A stretch of DNA of 13,448 bases, taken from positions 1 to 13,448 of the forward strand of contig DAEV01000014.1 in NCBI GenBank assembly GCA_002509495.1, read 5' to 3'. The stretch is from Methanolinea sp. UBA473. Its GTDB lineage: Archaea > Halobacteriota > Methanomicrobia > Methanomicrobiales > Methanospirillaceae. The notes beneath the pieces were generated by a model, which worked only from the letters and a program-made list of their open reading frames with translations, searched no databases and was not told where the DNA came from. Of this stretch, positions 6,716 to 13,448 are shown piece after piece. Position numbers and translations under genes: made by a program. The number at the start of each line of letters is the position of its first letter. Position 1 is the first letter of the stretch.

Positions 6716-8368
6716 ATGAAGGAGATCTCAGTCCTCATCGGCGGGAAAGCCGGTGACGGGATCAACATTGCCGGAATGGTTGTAGCTCACCTCTTCAACC
6801 GTATAGGATACCGGGTGTACATGTACTTCGACTATCCGTCCCTCATCAAGGGAGGCCACAACTTCGCAATCATCAGGGCGGCGGAAGGAAAGATCGGTTC
6901 TCACCGGGAAAAGGTGGACTTCATCCTTGCCCTGAACCAGGACTCCGTCGAATTCCACAAAGATCTCGCAAAGGCGGACACAGTGGTGGTGTATGACAAC
7001 GATCGTGTCCGGAGCGAAGGGATCGGGGTTCCCATCGCAGATATCTTGAAGGAAGAAGGTGCACCGCCGGTTATGGGGAACTCCTGCATCATCGGTGCGT
7101 TTGCACGTGCCGCAGGGATAGAGTGGGCGGTGCTGGAGGAGGTATTTAAGAAGCAGGTCCGGAAGGCCCTCGAACAGAATCTGAAGGTTGCCAGGCGCGG
7201 GTTCGATACTGCGGCTGAAAAAAAGAAAATCGTGCCCCTGATGCATGATACCTTCCCCGTGATATCCGGCAACGAGGCGATCGGTCTCGGACTCATCCAT
7301 GGGGGGCTCGATACCTACGTGGCATATCCTATGACCCCTACCTCCAATCTCCTTCATTTCCTCGCGGCTGTCGCGGAAGAGCACGAGATCGCCGTGTTTC
7401 ATCCCGAGAACGAGATCGGGGTCATGCTCATGGCCCTGGGTTCTGCCTATGCAGGGAAGAAGACGGCCGTAGGGACCTCCGGGGGCGGGTTCTGCCTTAT
7501 GACGGAGGGTTTCTCAATGGCCGGGATGTCGGAGATCCCTGTCGTGGTGGTGCTCGGGCAGCGTACCGGCCCGAGCACGGGCCTGCCCACCTATACGGCC
7601 CAGTCCGATCTTCATTTTGCGATCCATGCAGGCCAGGGAGAATTCCCCCGGCTTGTCGTGGCCCCGGGAGATGCGGAACAGGCGTTTTCCTGGTCTTCCG
7701 CCGCGCTCCGGCTCGCATGGAGGTGCCAGGTCCCGGCAATCATCCTCGGGGATAAGACCCTCTGCGAGGGGATCTACAGTTTCGATCAGGCGGAGGCGAT
7801 CTCTCCCGGGATCAGCCCCCCCTTCGAGGGCATCCCGGGCCCCGGGTATACCCGTTACAGGATCACGGAAAATGGGATCTCCCCCCTCCTCTCGCCACCG
7901 GCAAAGGACGCGGTTATCAAGGTGAACAGCTACGCCCACGACGAGGCGGGGATTACCACGGAAAAGGCGGACCTGGTTGCCGCGATGACCGAGAAAAGGG
8001 AAAGAAAAGGAAATTTCCTGCAGCAGGAAGTGAATGCGCTCCCGTCTGTCCATCTCGAAGGAACGGCCGGCAACAGGAATACCCTGATCTGCTGGGGCTC
8101 GACGCTGGGCGTCTGTCGGGAGGTGGCCGGAAATCTCGGTCTCCGCCTGGTGCAGCCCATCGTCCTCGAACCACTCCCCGTGGAGGCACTTCACCGGGCG
8201 CTGGAGGGGCCCGGGAAGGTCGTCGTTGTGGAGGAGAACGTATACGGGCAGCTCGAACTCCTCCTTGCCAGGAACGGCATCCGGGTCCATGGCCACGTCC
8301 GGCGGTACGATGGAAGGCCCTTCCCTCTCGAGGAACTGGAAGCCCGGGTCCGGGAGGTGCTGGCATGA
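6716..8368 (+). CDS. 2-oxoacid:ferredoxin oxidoreductase, fused gamma-alpha subunit
   Basis: Large subunit of a thiamine-diphosphate enzyme that couples 2-oxoacid decarboxylation to CoA and ferredoxin, or the reverse reductive carboxylation. The 550 residues hold an N-terminal gamma domain (1-175, GGKAGDGINIAG at 9-20, DYPSLIKGGHNF) fused to the alpha pyrimidine-binding domain (about 180-400): YPMTPTS (204-210, the YPITP motif), HPENEIG with the conserved glutamates near 231-233, GTSGGGF (253-259), GPSTGLPT (285-292). The C-terminal domain (about 455-548) has ICWGSTLGVCREV and VVVEENVYGQL. This fused arrangement is that of two-subunit enzymes (Sulfolobus and halophile type, KorA-like). The substrate, such as 2-oxoglutarate, pyruvate or a branched-chain 2-oxoacid, is not resolvable. 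The stop overlaps the beta-subunit start (ATGA). The neighbouring glutamate dehydrogenase makes 2-oxoglutarate attractive, by inference only. Confidence 0.92.
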   Translation: MKEISVLIGGKAGDGINIAGMVVAHLFNRIGYRVYMYFDYPSLIKGGHNFAIIRAAEGKIGSHREKVDFILALNQDSVEFHKDLAKADTVVVYDNDRVRSEGIGVPIADILKEEGAPPVMGNSCIIGAFARAAGIEWAVLEEVFKKQVRKALEQNLKVARRGFDTAAEKKKIVPLMHDTFPVISGNEAIGLGLIHGGLDTYVAYPMTPTSNLLHFLAAVAEEHEIAVFHPENEIGVMLMALGSAYAGKKTAVGTSGGGFCLMTEGFSMAGMSEIPVVVVLGQRTGPSTGLPTYTAQSDLHFAIHAGQGEFPRLVVAPGDAEQAFSWSSAALRLAWRCQVPAIILGDKTLCEGIYSFDQAEAISPGISPPFEGIPGPGYTRYRITENGISPLLSPPAKDAVIKVNSYAHDEAGITTEKADLVAAMTEKRERKGNFLQQEVNALPSVHLEGTAGNRNTLICWGSTLGVCREVAGNLGLRLVQPIVLEPLPVEALHRALEGPGKVVVVEENVYGQLELLLARNGIRVHGHVRRYDGRPFPLEELEARVREVLA

Positions 8369-9216
8369 GCGGAAGGAACCTTATTACCGATGCAAAGAAC
8401 ACCTGGTGCCCGGGGTGCGGCAACTTTACACTCCAGTTTTCCCTCAAAAACACGATTACAGCCCTGGGAAAGGAGGGGACACCACTTGATGACATCGTGA
8501 TTGTCACGGGGATCGGATGCCACGCCAAGATGGCGGATTACCTGAATATCAACAGCTTTTATTCCATCCACGGGAGGGCGATCCCGGCCGCTGCGGCAAT
8601 TAAGATGGCCAATCCCGACCTTACTGTAATCTGCTGTGCAGGGGATGGGGATGCGTATGCAGAGGGACTGGACCACCTGATCTTTGCCGCAAAGAGGAAT
8701 TCCGACATCACCGTGATCATTCATGACAACCGTGTGTACGGGCTCACCACCGGGCAGTATACCCCCACCTCCCCCATGGGCTTCAAGGGAAAATCCACCC
8801 CGGGGGGAACCAGGGAGGAGCCCTTCAATCCGATGGAGATCATGCTGGCAAGCGGAGCTACGTTCCTGGCCCGCGGGTATACGAGGAAGATGGGGCTCCT
8901 CCAGCAGTCGATCCTCGAGGGCATCCGGCACAAGGGATTTGCATTCATCGATGTCCTGCAGATATGTGCCTCATATTTCAACCGGAGCGAATACTACGAC
9001 CGGCTCGTCTACGAACTCACGGACCATGACCCCTCGGATTTCGATGCGGCCTGCGGGAAAGCGAGGGAATGGGACTATAACAGGGAAGCCCCTATTGCCC
9101 TTGGGACATTCTACCGGGCTGCCCGCGATACCATGGAGGACCGGATCAGGGTCGAGCGGAAGCGGGAAAAGAACAGGGATTCCACGATCAGGCGTATCCT
9201 CCTGGAAAAATCCTAG
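8365..9216 (+). CDS. 2-oxoacid:ferredoxin oxidoreductase, beta subunit
   Basis: The TPP- and [4Fe-4S]-binding partner of the preceding subunit, 283 residues. Seen: WCPGCGN (C15 and C18), GIGCHAK (C52) and LQICASYF (C201), which give the four cysteine ligands expected for one [4Fe-4S] cluster; and the TPP motif GDGDAYAEGLDHLIFAAKRN (93-112) through IIHDNRVYGLTTGQ (N122). GQYTPTSPMGFKGKSTPGG is typical of KorB/PorB-like proteins. No ferredoxin-like delta domain follows, and no separate delta gene is present, so electrons would leave directly to soluble ferredoxin. ATG 8365 has a near-perfect SD, GGAGGTG (8353-8359), five bases upstream. Translation is evidently coupled to the alpha subunit through the 4-nt overlap. 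Confidence 0.94.
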   Translation: MSGRNLITDAKNTWCPGCGNFTLQFSLKNTITALGKEGTPLDDIVIVTGIGCHAKMADYLNINSFYSIHGRAIPAAAAIKMANPDLTVICCAGDGDAYAEGLDHLIFAAKRNSDITVIIHDNRVYGLTTGQYTPTSPMGFKGKSTPGGTREEPFNPMEIMLASGATFLARGYTRKMGLLQQSILEGIRHKGFAFIDVLQICASYFNRSEYYDRLVYELTDHDPSDFDAACGKAREWDYNREAPIALGTFYRAARDTMEDRIRVERKREKNRDSTIRRILLEKS

Positions 9217-9263
9217 GGAACAATGCAGCGGTGCGGCCCGACGGACAGGAGGATCCACCCCGG

Positions 9264-9275
9264 TTTATTATAAAA
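9264..9275 (+). promoter_or_regulatory. TATA box of the glutamate dehydrogenase gene
   Basis: TTTATTATAAAA is a good archaeal TATA element about 40-50 bases before the ATG at 9315. Initiation about 25 bases downstream would give a leader of 15-20 nt with a weak SD (GGATGTGA, about 9299-9306). The dehydrogenase therefore probably has its own promoter rather than depending only on the oxidoreductase genes. Confidence 0.6.
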
Positions 9276-9314
9276 AAGATCCGTAAAGAACGATCCAGGA
9301 TGTGAGACGGCGAT

Positions 9315-10562
9315 ATGACCGGACAGAATCTTTTCGAGATAGTCAAGCAGCACATTTGCAGTTGTTCGCTGGACCTGCAGATGGATCCCAATGTGGAGGC
9401 GATCCTGAAGATGCCCATGCGCGAACTCCACGTGTCCATTCCCGTGCGCATGGATGACGGTACAATCCGGGCTTTCCAGGGGTTCCGGGTTCAGTACAAC
9501 GATGCTCTCGGACCGACCAAAGGGGGAATCCGCTACCATCCCGGTGAAACGATCGACACGATCCGGGGTCTTGCGGCCCTGATGACATGGAAGTGCGCCC
9601 TGCACGAACTTCCCCTGGGCGGGGCCAAGGGCGGTATCGTCTGCAACCCTAAGGAGCTCTCCTTCTCCGAGCTGGAACGTCTCTCGCGCTCCTATATCCA
9701 GATGATCTACTACATCATCGGCCCTGACAGGGATATACCTGCACCGGACGTGTATACGACACCCGAGATCATGGCGTGGATGATGGATGAATATTCCAAG
9801 ATAGCAGGAAAGACATCGTTCGGAGTGATCACGGGAAAACCCGTCGGGCTCGGCGGATCGGAGGGCAGGGTCGATGCCACAGCCCGTGGTGGATGGTTCA
9901 TCATCCGGGAGGCTGCCAGGGACGCGAACCTGGAACTTGCTGGAGCGACCGTGGCGATCCAGGGATTCGGGAAGGTGGGCTCCTTTGCAGCTTTGCTGGG
10001 AAGGGATATCTTTGGTGCCAGGATCATAGCAGTGAGTGACAGCACCGGAGGCGTCTGCGATCCGCAGGGGCTGGATATCGGGGCGCTGATCCTTCACAAG
10101 AGAAAGACAGGGTCAGTAAAAGGCTTTCCAGGTGCGAAGGAGATCAGTAACCAGGAAATACTGGAGCTCGGGGTGGACATCCTCGTGCCGGCGGCCCTCG
10201 AGAACGTCATCACCGATGAGAATGCGGGAAGGGTGAAGGCAGCGATCGTAGCCGAGTTCGCCAACGGTCCCCTCACAGCGGAAGCAGACGAGATCCTCCA
10301 CAAAAGGGGGATCCTTGTCCTTCCGGACCTCCTGGCGAACGGGGGAGGCGTGATCGTCTCCTACTTCGAAATGGTGCAGAACAGCCAGATGGACCACTGG
10401 GATGAGGAGAAGATCTACCGCCGGCTTGAGAAGAAGATGTCCGATGCCTACAGATCGGTGAGGGATCTCGCGAACAGGAACAACGTACCGTTGCGCAAGG
10501 CAGCCTATACCATCGCGTTGGAGAGAGTTGTCCGGGCAATGCGGCTCAGGGGATGGATGTGA
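9315..10562 (+). CDS. gdhA: Glutamate dehydrogenase (Glu/Leu/Phe/Val dehydrogenase family)
   Basis: Interconverts glutamate and 2-oxoglutarate plus ammonia with NAD(P)(H); cytosolic and usually hexameric. In 415 residues: GPTKGGIRYHP (66-76), MTWKCALHELPLGGAKGGI (90-108) with substrate/catalytic lysines K93 and K105, catalytic Asp D145 in PAPDVYT, VGLGGSEGR (177-185), and the Rossmann domain with AIQGFGKVG (214-222) and AVSDSTGGV (239-247). The later LANGGGVIVSYFEMVQN block fits glutamate dehydrogenase rather than leucine or phenylalanine dehydrogenase. Length matches the usual 410-430. Whether it prefers NAD or NADP cannot be told from sequence alone. ATG 9315 fits the family N-terminus. Its position behind the oxidoreductase suggests carbon-nitrogen coupling through 2-oxoglutarate. 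Confidence 0.94.
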   Translation: MTGQNLFEIVKQHICSCSLDLQMDPNVEAILKMPMRELHVSIPVRMDDGTIRAFQGFRVQYNDALGPTKGGIRYHPGETIDTIRGLAALMTWKCALHELPLGGAKGGIVCNPKELSFSELERLSRSYIQMIYYIIGPDRDIPAPDVYTTPEIMAWMMDEYSKIAGKTSFGVITGKPVGLGGSEGRVDATARGGWFIIREAARDANLELAGATVAIQGFGKVGSFAALLGRDIFGARIIAVSDSTGGVCDPQGLDIGALILHKRKTGSVKGFPGAKEISNQEILELGVDILVPAALENVITDENAGRVKAAIVAEFANGPLTAEADEILHKRGILVLPDLLANGGGVIVSYFEMVQNSQMDHWDEEKIYRRLEKKMSDAYRSVRDLANRNNVPLRKAAYTIALERVVRAMRLRGWM

Positions 10563-10614
10563 CAGCACCCATGGTAAAACTCCTGTTGAAACGGGACTCC
10601 GCGTGCGCTCTGAT

Positions 10615-10626
10615 CATAATGATAAA
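10615..10626 (+). promoter_or_regulatory. Candidate TATA box of the UPF0316-type gene
   Basis: ATAATGATAAAG, about 50-60 bases before the ATG at 10677, is the only AT-rich TATA-like stretch in the 114-nt gap after the glutamate dehydrogenase. Spacing allows a leader of about 30 nt containing the SD GGAGTG. The match is moderate. A T-run just downstream (ATTTTT) might instead be termination after gdhA. Confidence 0.35.
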
Positions 10627-10676
10627 GGACGGATTTTTCCTCTTCCGCTCCTATCACTGATCCGGAGTGTCTCTCG

Positions 10677-11276
10677 ATGCTTGAATTTACCGTAACAGAC
10701 AATTTCTTTGCCTGGGTGATCCTTCCCCTCCTCATCTTCCTGGCCAGGATCTGCGACGTGAGCATGGGGACGCTTCGCGTGATCTTCATTGCGAAGGGAC
10801 TGAAGAAGATTGCACCCGTGATCGGGTTCTTCGAGGTGATCATCTGGCTTCTCGCGATCGGGCAGGTGATGCAGAACATCTCCAATGTCGCCTCGTATGT
10901 CGCCTACGGGGGTGGGTTTGCTGCCGGGACTTACCTCGGCATGAGGGTGGAGGAGCACCTGTCGATCGGGACGGTCATCGTAAGGGTGATCACGAACCGG
11001 GATGCAGGGGATCTGGTTTCCGGTCTCCGCACGTCCGGGTACGGGGTAACCACAATGGATGCCGAGGGATCCTCAGGGATGGTGATGGTGGTCCTGATCG
11101 TGAGCCGGAGGCAGGACCTGCCGGGAGTGATTACAATGATCGAAACATTCCAGTCAGGGGCCTTCTATACGATCGAGGAAGTGAGAGCCGTCACGGAAGG
11201 AGTCTTTCCCGGAAGAAGCCAGGAAAAATTCCTGAACTGGAGAGATCCCCTGGGTTTCTTCAGGAAGGGAAAATGA
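10677..11276 (+). CDS. UPF0316-type membrane protein (DUF5698 plus DUF2179)
   Basis: A 199-residue protein of the family that includes Bacillus subtilis YebE. The first half is membrane-embedded, with likely helices at about 10-30 (FAWVILPLLIFLARICDVSM), 47-66 (PVIGFFEVIIWLLAIGQVMQ) and 72-90. The second half is a soluble DUF2179 domain (about 98-175, IVRVITNRDAGDLVSGLRTSGYGVTTMDAEG ... FQSGAFYTIEEVRAV), related to the domain found at the end of YitT-type proteins. RICDVSMGTLRVIFIAKG (24-41) is a family hallmark. The function is unknown, and a small-molecule or ion-linked role is only a guess. ATG 10677 has GGAGTG seven bases upstream. The CDF exporter follows on the same strand after 97 nt. 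Confidence 0.85.
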   Translation: MLEFTVTDNFFAWVILPLLIFLARICDVSMGTLRVIFIAKGLKKIAPVIGFFEVIIWLLAIGQVMQNISNVASYVAYGGGFAAGTYLGMRVEEHLSIGTVIVRVITNRDAGDLVSGLRTSGYGVTTMDAEGSSGMVMVVLIVSRRQDLPGVITMIETFQSGAFYTIEEVRAVTEGVFPGRSQEKFLNWRDPLGFFRKGK

Positions 11277-11317
11277 GCGGTTGCCTTGAGTATCCGTAAC
11301 CAGAGCCACCTCAATTC

Positions 11318-11345
11318 CAGGAGTTTCCCACTCCTGAAGGGCGGG
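11318..11345 (+). repeat. Perfect stem-loop with an overlapping alternative hairpin
   Basis: CAGGAGT (11318-11324) and ACTCCTG (11330-11336) are perfect inverted copies around the loop TTCCC. A second, imperfect stem, CCCACTC against GGGCGGG (11327-11345, loop CTGAA), uses the same bases, so the two folds exclude each other. It lies 38 nt before the CDF gene, which has no evident TATA box. It could be an mRNA leader structure, a processing site, or the remains of an IS200/IS605-type right end, whose hairpins look similar. Confidence 0.5.
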
Positions 11346-11373
11346 TATCGAAAAAGAAAAGGACACTGATCGA

Positions 11374-12363
11374 ATGGAATCATCGGGCTTCTCGCACAGC
11401 CACCAGGACGGTGCCACGCACTCCAATCACGGGCCTGAGCCACGGAACGGGGGAGGCGGCGGGAAGGACTATTCATCCTCCCTCCGTGCCGGGCTTGCAG
11501 TGACCCTGATCTTTTTCGCAGTCGAAGTAGCGGGCGGGTATTTATCAGGCTCTCTCTCCCTCATCTCCGATGCCGGCCATATGTTCATCGATGCCTTCTC
11601 CCTTCTCCTTGCCCTGGGTGCGATCCAGGCTGCCCGATCTCTTCCGACGAAGGAACGGACCTATGGACTCCACCGGGCCGGGATCTTTGCTGCCTTCATA
11701 AACGCACTCTTTCTCGTGGGAGTGAGCGGAGTTATCCTGTTCGAGGCCTACGGGCGTTTCACAAAACCACAACCGGTGGACGGGGAATTGATGCTCGTGG
11801 TTGCGATCATCGGGCTTGCTGCAAACATATACGTTGCATACCGTCTCCACGGGAGCGGAGACGTAAACGTCCGCGGTGCATTCCTACATGTTACGGGAGA
11901 TGCCCTCTCCTCGCTGGCGGTGATCGGGGCTGCAGTCTGGATCACCGTTACCGGCCAGACGATCGCCGACCCTCTGCTTTCCGGGGCGATCGCGATCGTG
12001 ATCCTCGTGTCTGCAACAGGAATGCTCCGGGAGACAATTGCTATTTTCCTCCAGTTTACCCCCCGTGGACTTGACTACGACAAGGTGATCCGCGAGATGG
12101 AATCTACACCGGGTGTCGCAGGGGTGCACGATGTCCATATCTGGAGCCTCAGCTCCCACATCTTTATCCTGGATGCCCATGTATACTGCTGCGAACCTGA
12201 CGTTGTCCGAATCGAGGATATCAAGAAAGAGATCAAACACAGGCTGGAGCAGTTCGGGATCCTCCACTCCACCCTCGAATTCGAATGCAGGGAGTGCCGG
12301 CAGGGTGGCTCGGCTGCATGCACGATCCTTTCGGAATGCGAACCTCCGGCTCCATCTCGTTAG
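11374..12363 (+). CDS. Cation diffusion facilitator, CzcD/ZitB-type metal exporter
   Basis: Proton-coupled exporter of zinc, and possibly cadmium or cobalt, in the cytoplasmic membrane. The 329 residues begin with a short His-rich tail (HSHQDGATHSNH, residues 8-19) and a Gly run, then about six membrane segments from residue 38 to 226. Metal-site pairs are D66/H69-x3-D73 (SDAGHMFIDA, TM2) and H172-x3-D176 (HVTGDALSS, TM5), a pattern typical of Zn-type CDF proteins. The cytoplasmic C-terminal domain shows VHDVHIWSLSSHIFILDAHV (251-270) and ends with cysteines C305, C308, C316 and C322, which may bind metal. The ATG at 11374 has only a weak AGGA upstream and no obvious TATA box, so it may be read from the upstream gene. 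Metal preference is inferred from the motif. Confidence 0.94.
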   Translation: MESSGFSHSHQDGATHSNHGPEPRNGGGGGKDYSSSLRAGLAVTLIFFAVEVAGGYLSGSLSLISDAGHMFIDAFSLLLALGAIQAARSLPTKERTYGLHRAGIFAAFINALFLVGVSGVILFEAYGRFTKPQPVDGELMLVVAIIGLAANIYVAYRLHGSGDVNVRGAFLHVTGDALSSLAVIGAAVWITVTGQTIADPLLSGAIAIVILVSATGMLRETIAIFLQFTPRGLDYDKVIREMESTPGVAGVHDVHIWSLSSHIFILDAHVYCCEPDVVRIEDIKKEIKHRLEQFGILHSTLEFECRECRQGGSAACTILSECEPPAPSR

Positions 12364-12413
12364 GATCCGGTCCCGTACCCGGTATCGCGTCTATTCCATC
12401 GGTCGGGGAGGCA

Positions 12414-13418
12414 TTACCGGTCATCTGCAAACTCCCTGCATGCGAGAAGCGCCAGGAACGGCAGGAGAACGATCCAATAATGAAGGTACTGCCGGACCAG
12501 CAGTGTGGCGGCAAAGACCAGGACGAAAAGGGCGATCGCCCGTTCGTCGGGGGTCCGTAAACCCCTCCGGATGACGCTCCCCGATGCGAACAAGAGGGTC
12601 GGAAACACCATGGAAATGCTGGCCAGGAGGTTGATCGCACATGAGAAGAGGTCCTCCGCGTGGTAGTTCGGGATCTCCGCGATGGTCCCGGATCCGAGGT
12701 AGGCCGGAGCGATCCCAAGGGTCCAGTAGAGGGCATTCATCGTGGTCGTCTCGCCATATGCCAGAAACAGGATTCCGAACGAGGAAAGGCCCACTAGGAT
12801 GGAGGGCACCAGGAACAGGTAGTACCGCCGATCTCCCCGGGCCCGCATCAGATACAGGAGCGGGATGATCGCAAGAAAGGCATACTGTTTGAATCCGAAC
12901 GCGAGACCGACCATGACACCCGACATTGCCCACTGCGACCGCCGCGCAAGAAGGAACGACAGGAGAAGGAAAAGCACGGTGAACTGCTCGGAGAAGAGGA
13001 AATAACCCTGTACGAATACTGCGGCGACCAGGTAGAGGAGACCGGCAAAGAATCCGGTGACCTGCCCGTAATCCTCCTTTCCGAGAATGTAAACGATCAG
13101 GGCAGAGATCACGTTGATCGCGGCCATGACGGCGATGTCGATGGATTGCGCGGGGGCGGCAAGGTCCATCAGGGCGACTACGGCATATAGGAGAGGAGGT
13201 TTCGGGTCCACGAAATCCACGTAGGGAGTAAATCCTTCGATGATGATCCGTGCCATGTAGTGGAAACGATCGGCATCTATTCCGGCCCATCCGCCGGAGC
13301 TCACATGGTACATGATGGCTGCAATCGAGGCTGCCACCACGAGGTAGATCCCTGCAGCAACTGAAATTGAGAGTCTGCCGCCGGGTTTCGTCGTCACAGG
13401 TTCCTGTTCAACCGCCAA
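12414..13418 (-). CDS. Polytopic GT-C-like glycosyltransferase (PMT/ArnT-related), start uncertain
   Basis: An integral membrane protein with many hydrophobic segments after residue 18. The first loop carries D48-A-D50, PYVDF (D68) and DPKPPLLY (71-78), the pattern of GT-C enzymes that use lipid-linked sugars and act on the outer face of the membrane; this fits archaeal envelope or protein glycosylation. At 334 residues it is shorter than many in the family (often 450 or more), but it ends in a normal TAA. The listed start is TTG (13418-13416) with AAGGT nine bases upstream; a GTG seven codons in is another choice, and the frame stays open to position 13448, so the true start may lie outside the window. 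It converges on the CDF gene with a 50-nt gap. Donor and acceptor are unknown. Confidence 0.8.
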   Translation of the reverse strand: MAVEQEPVTTKPGGRLSISVAAGIYLVVAASIAAIMYHVSSGGWAGIDADRFHYMARIIIEGFTPYVDFVDPKPPLLYAVVALMDLAAPAQSIDIAVMAAINVISALIVYILGKEDYGQVTGFFAGLLYLVAAVFVQGYFLFSEQFTVLFLLLSFLLARRSQWAMSGVMVGLAFGFKQYAFLAIIPLLYLMRARGDRRYYLFLVPSILVGLSSFGILFLAYGETTTMNALYWTLGIAPAYLGSGTIAEIPNYHAEDLFSCAINLLASISMVFPTLLFASGSVIRRGLRTPDERAIALFVLVFAATLLVRQYLHYWIVLLPFLALLACREFADDR

Positions 13419-13448
13419 TGCAAGTACCTTCTTTTCGTTCCCTGCCCG

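Noticed and set aside
10571..10660. A 29-codon open frame (MVKLLLKRDSACALIIMIKD...) in the gap after gdhA
   Set aside because: It has no good SD, overlaps the candidate TATA box for the next gene, and resembles no protein I know. Chance is the simplest explanation.
12364..12413. Imperfect GC-rich dyad between the convergent CDF and glycosyltransferase genes
   Set aside because: The stem needs bulges, there is no T-run on either side, and archaeal termination does not rely on hairpins. I see no clear function in this 50-nt gap.

Overview
The window looks like chromosomal DNA from a methanogenic archaeon, most likely of the order Methanomicrobiales. Evidence: an archaeal RadA, a large multi-OB-fold RPA, a DapL-type lysine route, the paired DUF1890/DUF1894 proteins that I know only from methanogens, TATA-type promoters, T-rich stretches after genes, and Shine-Dalgarno (SD) sequences of the GGAGGTG type. 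The order is inferred from protein resemblance, not from a search. No tRNA, rRNA, CRISPR array, transposase gene or phage gene is visible.

Left part (1-4526, minus strand): a tight unit read leftward, dapL > lysA > rpa > radA. dapL and lysA overlap by 4 nt (GTGA), lysA and rpa are 15 nt apart, and rpa and radA are 38 nt apart. Two steps of lysine synthesis are thus apparently co-transcribed with the single-strand DNA-binding protein and the recombinase of homologous recombination. radA runs off the left edge.

A divergent control region (4527-4670) separates this unit from a rightward set: cutA > an FdhD-like protein > DUF1890 > DUF1894 (4671-6580). A strong TATA box lies about 25 bp before the cutA ATG, which suggests a leaderless message. 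cutA and the fdhD-like gene overlap by 4 nt, and so do their reading signals. The FdhD-like protein lacks the family's CxxC sulfur-carrying cysteines. With the two uncharacterised methanogen proteins behind it, this is the most likely place in the window for undescribed biology.

Middle part (6716-10562, plus strand): a two-subunit 2-oxoacid:ferredoxin oxidoreductase (fused gamma-alpha subunit plus beta subunit, overlapping by 4 nt), then a glutamate dehydrogenase with its own TATA box. 2-oxoglutarate could join the two activities, but the substrate of the oxidoreductase cannot be read from the sequence.

Right part: a small membrane protein of the UPF0316 (DUF5698/DUF2179) type, a 97-nt gap with a perfect hairpin, a CzcD-type zinc/cadmium/cobalt exporter (CDF family), and, convergent with it, a polytopic GT-C-like glycosyltransferase that reaches almost to the right edge.
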